Shown piece by piece: positions 33,212 to 39,758 of a stretch of DNA of 39,758 bases (positions are counted from its first letter, which is position 1; each line of letters begins with the position of its first letter). The position numbers and the translations under genes are program-made. The notes beneath the pieces were generated by a model that worked only from the letters and a program-made list of their open reading frames with translations, was not told the DNA's origin and ran no database searches. Source of the stretch: Tractidigestivibacter montrealensis (lineage in GTDB: Bacteria; Actinomycetota; Coriobacteriia; Coriobacteriales; Atopobiaceae); NCBI RefSeq assembly GCF_024741235.1, contig NZ_JANSKA010000010.1, positions 1 to 39,758 of the forward strand, in the 5' to 3' direction.

Positions 33212-34099
33212 CTACGCCGCCGGCGCGGCGCTCACGTGCACGCCCGCGAGCCTGTTGTCCAGCAGCTCCACGATGCCGTACTTGCGGTACTTCATCATGT
33301 AGCTGTCGAGGCTCTCCAGCTCGTCCGGCGAGAAGACCCTCGACGCCACGTGCTTGTCGAACTTGATGACCGCGCTCTTCTCCACGACCATGAAGTTGAT
33401 CGCGCGGCCGTCCGAGGCCTTCGCGTAGCCGAACTTGTCCGAGTCGCCGGACAGTAGGTCGATCTTCGTGTAGAAGCGCGTCTGCGGCACCTCGACGATT
33501 CGGGAGAAGCGCGTGAGCACGCGGTTGCTCATGTTGGGGTCGGCGAGGCTGTAGTCGTCGAGTACGCCCTTAAGCGTCGGAGTGATGAAGAGGTAGCGGC
33601 TGCCCGTCGTGACCTCGGCCTCGTCCATCGCGTTCGTCACGGAGCGCAGCGCAGCCAGGACGTCCTTCGCCTTCGCGGAAGACAGGTCGGCCGAGTCGAC
33701 GGTGACGCCGTCGTGTCCTGCTATCTGCGCGTAGGTGTAGGCGTCGGCCTCCGGCGCCACCTGCGTGCGCTGAAGCTCGGCGCCGGCCTGCACGAAGCAG
33801 TCCAGGACACCCGCCTCCTCGACGTCCATCACGTCGGCCATGAGGCGGATGCCGCGGTCGTATCCGAAGGTCTTCGTCTCGTAGCTGAAGTCGATGGAGC
33901 CAGTCTTGTATCCCACGTTGCGCGTGTAGTCGCCGAGGCCGGACACCGCGATCTTCGGAATCATGATCTCCTTCGCGTTGCGCCCCGCGCGCGCCAGGCG
34001 CGCAGGCGAGTTCAGGCAGGTGCTCGTCGCCTCCCTCTTGTAGACGGCGTCCAGCACGGACACGTAGTTCTTCGCGTACTCGATCTTGTTGTCGGCCAT
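33212..34099 (-). CDS. Major capsid protein
   Basis: A 295-residue protein, ATG 34099 behind AAGGAGTAGCCC, where the scaffold stop lies inside the ribosome site. Typical stretches of a Coriobacteriia/Gram-positive phage capsid: AGRNAKEIMIPKIAVSGLGD, FSYETKTFGYDRGIRLMADV, MDVEEAGVLDCFVQAGAELQ, RYLFITPTLKGVLDD, and KHVASRVFSPDELESLDSYM. Length and neighbours fit an HK97-fold protein assembled on the separate scaffold protein. The first 57 codons recur in the prophage relic at 6675. Confidence 0.85.
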   Translation of the reverse strand: MADNKIEYAKNYVSVLDAVYKREATSTCLNSPARLARAGRNAKEIMIPKIAVSGLGDYTRNVGYKTGSIDFSYETKTFGYDRGIRLMADVMDVEEAGVLDCFVQAGAELQRTQVAPEADAYTYAQIAGHDGVTVDSADLSSAKAKDVLAALRSVTNAMDEAEVTTGSRYLFITPTLKGVLDDYSLADPNMSNRVLTRFSRIVEVPQTRFYTKIDLLSGDSDKFGYAKASDGRAINFMVVEKSAVIKFDKHVASRVFSPDELESLDSYMMKYRKYGIVELLDNRLAGVHVSAAPAA

Positions 34100-34102
34100 G
34101 GG

Positions 34103-34651
34103 CTACTCCTTACCCTCGTCATCCTCGGAAAGGCCCGCGAGTTCGCGCCAGTGCTTGAGCCGCTCCTTCTCCGCGCTCCCGCCGGAGGCCCCTGCGGGCT
34201 CCAGCCCGGTCGCGCCGCCCTCGGGTCCAGCGTCCGAGAAGAGCCACGGCTCCGCCTCCCTGAGCTTGGCGACGTCGCCGCCGTGGTCTGCTAGCAGAGC
34301 CTTCGCGGCCTTGGTGGAGCGGCACCCGGCGGACCTGAGCGCGAAGTCGGTGCGCTCGTCCTCCATCTGCCGCTTGAGCTCCGCGATCTGCCTGCCGAGG
34401 TCGTCGGCAGCCTTCTTGGACTTCGCCGCGTCGGCCACCTTCGCGGAGAGCTCCGCGATCTTCGCGTCCTTGGCCCTGATCTGCGCCTCGTAGTCCTCGG
34501 GATTCGCATTCCCGGCGCCTACCTGCAGCTGCGCCTGCGGCTTCTGCTGCGACTGCTGCTGCCCCCGCCCGCCGCCCTGCGGCTGCTGGCCGCCCTCCGG
34601 CTGCCCCTCGACCTGCTGCTGCGCCTGCGCGCCATCCTGCTCACCGTCCAT
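34103..34651 (-). CDS. Phage scaffold protein
   Basis: A 182-residue protein. The first ~50 residues are low-complexity Gln/Gly (QAQQQVEGQPEGGQQPQGGG); a coiled coil follows at ~52-105 (YEAQIRAKDAKIAELSAKVA, LGRQIAELKRQMEDERTDFA). The end includes ATGLEPAGASGGSAEKERL. Acidic, helical, and placed directly before the capsid gene, as in HK97-like phages with a separate scaffold. The stop lies inside the capsid ribosome site. A terminator just upstream (34680-34713) separates it from the ATPase cargo gene. Confidence 0.8.
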   Translation of the reverse strand: MDGEQDGAQAQQQVEGQPEGGQQPQGGGRGQQQSQQKPQAQLQVGAGNANPEDYEAQIRAKDAKIAELSAKVADAAKSKKAADDLGRQIAELKRQMEDERTDFALRSAGCRSTKAAKALLADHGGDVAKLREAEPWLFSDAGPEGGATGLEPAGASGGSAEKERLKHWRELAGLSEDDEGKE

Positions 34652-34679
34652 CCGGACCGCCCTTCCGAGTCGGCGGGCA

Positions 34680-34713
34680 AGAAAAATGCCCGCACCTTGT
34701 TGGTACGGGCATT
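34680..34713 (-). terminator. Intrinsic terminator between cargo ATPase and scaffold gene
   Basis: Minus strand: AATGCCCGTACC, loop AACAA, GGTGCGGGCATT, then TTTCTT. One G-U pair. It ends cargo transcription before the head genes, unless a phage antiterminator is used. An IS-split copy is at 4764 and 6075. Confidence 0.85.
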
Positions 34714-34768
34714 GTCCGGGGGCGTCACAGATGGGCGTCCTTTGATGTGATAGCTGGGAGGTGAAGCA

Positions 34769-36970
34769 CTACGTGCTTGCTTGGGATTGCTGAGCCAATT
34801 GAATCATGTGATGACAATGATCGGCATAGCCAGTGGATTCAAAGAGGCTCTCCAAAACGTGCCGGTAGCTTTCGGTCGTTGCCCCTGTATTGATGAACGT
34901 CTCATCATCGAAGGCGCTATGAGACCCAGCGTTTGCCCACGAAAGAAACGACCTTGCTACCTCTCGGTCGGGGCTACTCATTCCGGACACGAGTTGATCG
35001 ATGTCAATCCCTCCCATCAGCTTGAAGAAGGTCTCGACAATGCGACGAGCGACGTTCTGGGCAGTCAGGGGCCTGCAATCGGCGCTGTATAGCTCCTGCC
35101 AAAGGAGCTTATATGTGCTGCTGATGGGGTTCTTGGCGCACCGCGCGATGGTGGAATGTCCAACACGTTTGCGAATGAAGTAATAGGAAGTTTGGGATTC
35201 ACCATCTCCAGCACGGCTGTAGGTTATTTCCTTATGGAATGTTATGTTGTGGGTCAGGACGATGAGCTGGTCAATCGGGCCCTCTTTGCTTCGGGCCTGC
35301 TGCGCGAGCCTTCGGACAAGGGAGCTGGTAACGAAAAGGACATCGGCATCCATGCTCGTGATGGGGTCGTCTATGACGACGACCCGCTTCTCGGACACGC
35401 CGGTTGTCGTCTGACTTCCGCTCATCAGATTGTAGAAGTAAAGAAACGCCAGGAAGCTGGACTCGCCTTCGCTCAGAGTGTTCTCGACGAGGTCACCATT
35501 CTCACGGATGATGCGGTAGGACTTATTGTCGTCGGCGACATCGAGCTTGAAGTTCGTGAACCCGAACCTCACAAGGAGATCGTTAATGGTGTCGGCGGTT
35601 TCGCGAACGTTGGTTATTCTCTTTTCGGCCGTATCGCGGTTGGCCCTCCATGAGCTAATCCGCTCTTCGGATTTCTGAACCGATGACGTCAATCCATTGA
35701 TCCTTTTGGCCAAAACTTCCGCCTGTTCCTGAAGTGGCTGTATGCGTGGCTTCGCCTGCAGACTAATGTACTTCCAGATGCTGTCTGTCGTGGTCTTTCT
35801 GAGCGAAGCGCGGTTTGAAACGATACGGTTGTGCTCGCCAACTTTTTCTCGTGCGCTTTCAAGTAGGCTGGCAATCTCCTTGCAGGTGTCGCTACAAGAG
35901 CCAAGGGTCACTGGCAAACTGGGATTAGTTCCCTTGTCGGCGAGGGCAGAGAGGTTCAGCTGAGTGATGCGCCTGAATTCCTCCAATGAAGCGCGCAGCT
36001 TGTCGGAACTCAAGAAGGAGGCGTAGCTATTGAGGATTCCTTCAATCTGGCTCGAGGCCTCGGAAGTCAGGCTCTTGTATCTGTTAGTGGTTTGATGCAG
36101 AGTCTCGATGTCATCGGCATATGTACGGTCGAAGAACTGTTCCAACTGCGTTTTGAAGTCCTTGGTGATGGTTGGCTGTTGGCAGAATGGGCAAATGGGA
36201 CCTTCACCGATATAATGACGGCCAGTTGCCACCCAGTCACTGTTCCCAAGCTCACTTATGATGGCGGTTATCGGGAGATCCTCCTTGCCAACGATGACCT
36301 TCTTTAGCACCGGAGTCTCTTCGAGTGTGAGAATATCTGAGAAGTCAACAGGAGGAATCTGTGGAACAGCGGTTTTCGTGTCGTCAAATACCAGAGTGGC
36401 GTTCTGGTCCAACTCTTGGGCATCGGGAGTTGGCTCATCTGGTTGTAGCGACGAAAGCGTTTTGATGACCTTGTCGTAGAAAGCGGATTTCTTCCCGGTA
36501 CCCTTTAGAGCAGGTTGAAATGAGCCGGGTAGATCACGCCTTATTTGCCAGCAAGCTTCTTGAAGCTGTCCGGTCAGGTGCTCGCAGTCGGCTTCCGATT
36601 GGTCGAGGTTGGCTTGGGCAGCTTTGGCTGACTTCTCTTCCTTCTCGATTTTGGCGGTAAGGTCGTCGATTGCCTTCTGGGCTTCTACCGAGTCCTTGCC
36701 TATAGTAAAGACGCCCGGGACGTTGTCGACGTGCCTGAAGTTCTGTTCGATGAAGTCGCGGTTATATACGTAGGTGCTTATGGCGCCGCCATCATCCCAG
36801 TGGAGGTACTTTGGATCGGCGGACGTCGACTCATTTGCAATAAGCCTACTAACGGTCGTCTTGCCCGATCCGTTAGGACCGAACATAAAACATACCCTGT
36901 TGAGATGGTCAATGACGGTTTGTTCTGAATCAAAAGGTACCCTGAGCGGGAGATCGATTCGCGTAATCAT
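34769..36970 (-). CDS. AAA_13-type ABC ATPase, PrrC/RloC-like putative anticodon nuclease
   Basis: 733 residues from ATG 36970 (MITRIDLPLRVPF); an upstream ATG adds 13 atypical residues. Walker A GPNGSGKT lies at 31-38, a CPFC zinc-hook-like pair at 260-263 between coiled coils, LSEGE signature at 499-503, Walker B VVVIDDP at 530-536, D-loop SMD and switch His 574 (LTHN). In RloC the same order of features precedes a tRNA-cutting C-terminus. Here the C-terminal ~100 residues hold RRIVETFF (R642, E646) and NAGSH (H684), comparable with the R-x3-E and distant His of PrrC, though spacing differs. Family call is good; nuclease activity is inferred. The gene is clearly more AT-rich than the phage structural genes and lies next to a restriction system. 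Confidence 0.7.
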   Translation of the reverse strand: MITRIDLPLRVPFDSEQTVIDHLNRVCFMFGPNGSGKTTVSRLIANESTSADPKYLHWDDGGAISTYVYNRDFIEQNFRHVDNVPGVFTIGKDSVEAQKAIDDLTAKIEKEEKSAKAAQANLDQSEADCEHLTGQLQEACWQIRRDLPGSFQPALKGTGKKSAFYDKVIKTLSSLQPDEPTPDAQELDQNATLVFDDTKTAVPQIPPVDFSDILTLEETPVLKKVIVGKEDLPITAIISELGNSDWVATGRHYIGEGPICPFCQQPTITKDFKTQLEQFFDRTYADDIETLHQTTNRYKSLTSEASSQIEGILNSYASFLSSDKLRASLEEFRRITQLNLSALADKGTNPSLPVTLGSCSDTCKEIASLLESAREKVGEHNRIVSNRASLRKTTTDSIWKYISLQAKPRIQPLQEQAEVLAKRINGLTSSVQKSEERISSWRANRDTAEKRITNVRETADTINDLLVRFGFTNFKLDVADDNKSYRIIRENGDLVENTLSEGESSFLAFLYFYNLMSGSQTTTGVSEKRVVVIDDPITSMDADVLFVTSSLVRRLAQQARSKEGPIDQLIVLTHNITFHKEITYSRAGDGESQTSYYFIRKRVGHSTIARCAKNPISSTYKLLWQELYSADCRPLTAQNVARRIVETFFKLMGGIDIDQLVSGMSSPDREVARSFLSWANAGSHSAFDDETFINTGATTESYRHVLESLFESTGYADHCHHMIQLAQQSQAST

Positions 36971-37207
36971 AAAATGCTTTCTCTGCGTTTGGTTTAATAA
37001 GCGATGCAAAGCATAGGTTCTTTAGTCACAGTTTCTTGATGGGATTCGCAGAATTATCTAGGGGCCAATTGAAGGAGAGTCCATCAAAGGGTTAACCTCG
37101 GCTAAGCCTTCGCGTCTGCAGGGTTCTAACTCATCAATCTAAACTGATTCAAAAGACATCCCCTGATATAAAGAAAAAGAGAAAAAGGAAACCGCCTTTG
37201 CAATTGA
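36971..37207. other. AT-rich gap between ATPase and restriction enzyme
   Basis: 237 bp with no gene seen. It should carry the ATPase promoter (minus strand) and the end of the restriction enzyme transcript. Runs such as AAAGAAAAAGAGAAAAAGG near 37170 read as T-rich on the minus strand after the enzyme stop, without a strong hairpin. Confidence 0.4.
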
Positions 37208-38275
37208 TCACTTGAGACCTTTACGTCTCTGGTAGCCAAGAAACATGTGATCGGAAGGACGCCACCTAGTAGCATATTCATCAGCTTTATGTAGCCACCA
37301 TGCAAGTCTTTCGTCTGGCTCAACTTCTTCGTTCCAGTATTCCTTGAATAGAGCAGGGTCTAGAGACCTCGATGCTTCAATCATGTCGTCTTGAAGAATA
37401 ATGAACGCACGCTCCTTGTTGGATTTGCCTGACCCATCTGATCTGGCTACATGGGCCACGCTACCCGCGGAAAAGAGATCGCGCGCTTGATGACAAAGCA
37501 CGCCATGATAAGTAAGCATGAACATTACAACGTCGTTGTACTTCCCATTCTGATTGCCGTCCTTAAGCACTTGGGGACAAAGAAGGGTGGCCTCGGCGCG
37601 ATACTGGATTTTTGTTTTAGGGTCGAGTGATGTATAGAGAATAGGGTCAACTGAGGTGCTGTGCTCCTCACCACTATTGGTATCCTCAAGCCACCAGAGG
37701 TGACCTTCCGGATGGATAGAGCGAGCATACTTGCGAATGTAAGGCATTTTATCCAATATATCGAGTCGACGAAATTCGTCGTAGGAAATTCCCATAAGCT
37801 TAAATAGGGATTCTTTCTCACCAGTCATATCGACCTGAAAACGAGGCTCATGGGAAGTGCGAACATGGACAACGCATTCCTCGTAAAGCTTCCAACGAGA
37901 AGCTGGGGTTCCACCCATCTTGCCAAACATTAGATAAACGGTTTTAACGCTCTCTACACGTTTTGTCTCGCGTATTGAATTGGCGATGCTCACCCATTTA
38001 TCTGCCTTGGTAAACTTTACTTCCACACCAAATTCACCACAAGGGACATCGGGAAATGTCTGTCCGCTCGGATGAAGGTCTACGGCATTGGGAGAGTTCG
38101 ACCCATCGGAACGCTGCACTTCATCATGCAATCGCTGGCGTACGTGTTGTTCATATGAAAGCGCATCCGAAAACCACGAGGCATTCGGATGCGTCCTCAT
38201 ATCTTCAGTTAATTGTTTTGCCACAGAGTCTAAGACTGTTTCAAAGTGCTTTTGATCCATCCTGTTTGATACCAC
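37208..38275 (-). CDS. Type II restriction endonuclease (PD-(D/E)xK)
   Basis: A 355-residue protein. ATG 38275 overlaps the methyltransferase by 35 bases; ATG 38260 (MDQKHFETVL) is also possible. The catalytic core is visible as FPDVPCGEFGVEVKF, with P75, D76, E85 and K87 in the classic PD...ExK arrangement. An upstream acidic helix (YEQHVRQRLHDEV) also fits. A later part (MLTYHGVLCHQARDLFSAG) is not diagnostic. Placement directly after a C5 methyltransferase marks it as the partner enzyme; the recognition site cannot be told from sequence. Confidence 0.8.
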   Translation of the reverse strand: MVSNRMDQKHFETVLDSVAKQLTEDMRTHPNASWFSDALSYEQHVRQRLHDEVQRSDGSNSPNAVDLHPSGQTFPDVPCGEFGVEVKFTKADKWVSIANSIRETKRVESVKTVYLMFGKMGGTPASRWKLYEECVVHVRTSHEPRFQVDMTGEKESLFKLMGISYDEFRRLDILDKMPYIRKYARSIHPEGHLWWLEDTNSGEEHSTSVDPILYTSLDPKTKIQYRAEATLLCPQVLKDGNQNGKYNDVVMFMLTYHGVLCHQARDLFSAGSVAHVARSDGSGKSNKERAFIILQDDMIEASRSLDPALFKEYWNEEVEPDERLAWWLHKADEYATRWRPSDHMFLGYQRRKGLK

Positions 38276-39335
38276 CCAAGGTCACGGCAACAGATTTAGC
38301 CAAATGCCATGCTAATACAGGTGGTACGGCGTTTCCAATTTGGCGCTCGGTTTCCCTAAGCCCAGAAACAAATTTGAACGTATCGGGAAAAGACTGAATG
38401 CGAGCGGCTTCGCGCATTGAGATTCTGCGGGGAAGTGAATAGTGGTACTGAATGTTACCGTGGCATTCAGCACGAATGGTGTACCCAGGCCTGTCAGCAA
38501 TCAAATGGCGGTTGCCCTGTTCGCTGGAGCGCTTAGCCTTACTCCAAATATGCGAGAAGTCTTTATTCCAGTCCATCTCTTCGAGATCGCCTATAGCTTG
38601 CTGAGCAGTAATAGGGTTATCGGGAGTGGTTTCTTTGGGCGGACAAAACTCAGGCAAGTTCTGTTGCGTTCCGACGATGAAAACGCGGTCACGCGTCTGG
38701 GGAACACCATATTTTGAAGCGTCATATCTATGTATGTTGAGGTTATAGCCGAGACTTCCAAAATCTTCGACAATCTTTTTGAAGGACTCACTGTTGGACT
38801 TGAGAAATAGACTTCCAACATTTTCGGCAACAAAGACTTTTGGATGAGTGCGCTTCACAGCTTCAACTATGGCAATGTACAAGCTGCTTCGCTCCCCCTT
38901 AATGCCCTTCATCTTGCCGTTAATGCTTATGTCTTGACAGGGAAAGCCGCCAATTACGACGTCAACAGTACTCGGGAGCGAGTCTAGTTTTTCATTAACA
39001 TCGCCCTGGATGATTTTTCCAAGATTGAACTCATATGTACTGCAGGCAGCCGGATTGAGCTCATTGGCCCAGACGATGTCGAATGGAAGCCTCGAATAAT
39101 AGTGATTCAAGAACTCGAAACCGCCGACAAATCCCAGGTCGAGCCCACCACAGCCAGAAAAGAGACTCGCAACGGTCCATTTTGTATGATTGCAGGGGTA
39201 GGGTTCAGAATCGTCAACGACCCAATTTCTACCAATTTTCTTTGCGGTGACAAGCCTTCCCTGTTCAGCAAGACGTCTAATAGTATCTGCGCTTCGATTT
39301 TGAATCGATGCGTAATCACTTAATGAAACCAGCAT
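38241..39335 (-). CDS. DNA (cytosine-5) methyltransferase with N-terminal helix-turn-helix
   Basis: A 364-residue protein, ATG 39335 behind AGGGGAGATACT. Residues ~3-42 (LSDYASIQNRSADTIRRLAE, then KKIGRNWVV) look like a MerR/HTH_17-type DNA-binding segment. C5 motifs follow: I FSGCGGLDLGF at 59-69, IV GGFPCQ at 129-134 with catalytic Cys133, VI ENV at 171-173, VIII QTRDRV at 213-218, IX near RRISMREAARIQSFPD, X GNAVPP at 334-339. It protects the site cut by the following enzyme. The extra HTH is unusual and could let the enzyme repress its own operon, as known for M.SsoII and M.EcoRII-type enzymes with N-terminal extensions. Confidence 0.9.
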   Translation of the reverse strand: MLVSLSDYASIQNRSADTIRRLAEQGRLVTAKKIGRNWVVDDSEPYPCNHTKWTVASLFSGCGGLDLGFVGGFEFLNHYYSRLPFDIVWANELNPAACSTYEFNLGKIIQGDVNEKLDSLPSTVDVVIGGFPCQDISINGKMKGIKGERSSLYIAIVEAVKRTHPKVFVAENVGSLFLKSNSESFKKIVEDFGSLGYNLNIHRYDASKYGVPQTRDRVFIVGTQQNLPEFCPPKETTPDNPITAQQAIGDLEEMDWNKDFSHIWSKAKRSSEQGNRHLIADRPGYTIRAECHGNIQYHYSLPRRISMREAARIQSFPDTFKFVSGLRETERQIGNAVPPVLAWHLAKSVAVTLGGIKQDGSKAL

Positions 39336-39363
39336 AGTATCTCCCCTCTGTGAAGAGGAGTTT

Positions 39364-39426
39364 ACACGCTATCGTGTACCTAATGAAGTAGATTCATAAG
39401 AATTCACTTCTGAAAATCTATCGTGT
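39364..39426 (-). promoter_or_regulatory. Candidate operator: palindrome and repeated half site
   Basis: ACACG-CTAT-CGTGT (39364-39377) is a perfect 5-bp-arm palindrome 29 bp upstream of the methyltransferase ATG. CTATCGTGT recurs at 39418-39426, 49 bp from its first copy. Both lie where the promoter should be, a good place for autoregulation by the methyltransferase HTH. Confidence 0.45.
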
Positions 39427-39758
39427 TTATCTGGCATTATCCCATCTAGTGATAAAAATCCAACATACTGGTATTGCGCAAATAGTGCGCAGGTACGGCA
39501 TGGCGTTTTTATAGGTATCCGAGTTAACGGGAGCTAAGAGGCATCTTCAAATAAAAGAGAATGAGGTGCTAGAACATGACCAACAGAGAAAGAACAAGAA
39601 AGAACTTGGGTGAAGAGCCGCTTAGCGAATGATGCGAACAATCAGAGAGTAGAAGAATCCTCATTAAGTAAGCCGCAGAAGGCACAAATGTCTCGAAAGA
39701 AAACTCTCTGTTAGACCAGCATTGACGTAGCCGCTCCCTGCCGTTGCCAATAGTCCCA
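39427..39758. other. AT-rich region without a supported gene
   Basis: About 330 bp up to the window edge. Only very short open frames occur; no phage gene, terminator or tRNA is recognised. It probably links the cargo segment to portal or terminase genes outside the window. Confidence 0.4.

Larger units (their letters stand above)
24949..39758 (-). mobile_element. Prophage (right part of window), tail and lysis end at the tRNA-Val fragment
   Basis: From the tRNA fragment rightward nearly all genes are on the minus strand and encode, in transcription order, restriction-modification and ATPase cargo, scaffold, capsid, connectors, tail tip and lysis proteins. Neighbours overlap by ATGA or TGATG in most of the structural and lysis genes. 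Portal, terminase, replication genes and integrase must lie past 39758 if present. The major tail protein and tape measure genes expected between tail terminator and Dit are absent, so the phage may be defective. 25000-25286 holds no gene I can support, only a direct repeat ATTCGTACC near 25125-25141. Confidence 0.85.

Noticed and set aside
34781-35653. Plus-strand frames opposite the RloC-like gene
   Set aside because: They have no domain and the minus-strand frame has all ABC ATPase motifs.
39576-39632. 18-residue frame with GAGGTG upstream (MTNRERTRKNLGEEPLSE)
   Set aside because: Ribosome site is fair, but length is too short, with no coupling or homology to support it.

Overview
The window looks like a high-GC Gram-positive chromosome of the class Coriobacteriia (Olsenella/Atopobium-like). 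This is inferred from GC-rich codon use, strong purine-rich ribosome sites, many small palindromic intergenic repeats and the mix of families; no marker gene settles the genus. There are three parts: a decayed accessory island (1 to about 12.2 kb), ordinary chromosome with many small repeats (about 12.2 to 24.9 kb), and a prophage that enters at a tRNA-Val fragment (24949) and runs past the right edge.

The accessory island is mostly broken genes of defence-related families. An intact 1471-residue nuclease-STAND NTPase (311..4726, AVAST-like) is followed by a fragment of a prophage: the scaffold gene and the first ~60 codons of a capsid gene. An IS3-family element (4782..6071) has landed in the loop of the terminator before that scaffold gene. 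Next come a BrxL (BREX) stub, an AlbA_2/Schlafen-type pseudogene, a GmrSD-like DUF262 gene with a nonsense codon, a collapsed ADP-ribosylglycohydrolase, and a DUF3800 gene preceded by a compact structured leader RNA ending in a terminator. A BrnA antitoxin with only the last 22 codons of BrnT closes the island.

The chromosomal part has a tightly overlapping J-domain/HIRAN/Sel1-repeat operon of unknown function, an HD phosphohydrolase, a LysR regulator divergent from a YczE-like membrane protein, a frameshifted family 1 glycosidase, a PPOX-type flavoprotein, a nitroreductase, Hsp33 and a large KaiC-like/PPDK-like fusion. Five copies of a 31-35 bp palindrome lie in the gaps from 14.3 to 19.6 kb. 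Two further families of short inverted-repeat elements flank the KaiC/PPDK gene in direct orientation.

The prophage is read leftward. In transcription order: a C5 DNA methyltransferase with an N-terminal HTH and its restriction enzyme, a PrrC/RloC-like ATPase, a terminator, scaffold, capsid, three connector/tail-completion proteins, a 62-residue protein, Dit, Tal, a collagen-repeat baseplate protein, a DUF285-type tail-tip protein, then a four-gene lysis cassette. A DnaQ-like exonuclease sits on the opposite strand before the lysis genes. No major tail protein or tape measure gene is present. Portal, terminase and integrase are not in the window.

The most striking pattern is that the intact prophage and the prophage fragment share the same terminator-scaffold-capsid segment, and that in each a different defence gene ends just before it (34 and 10 bp). 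This suggests a cargo site for anti-phage genes upstream of the scaffold gene in this phage family.
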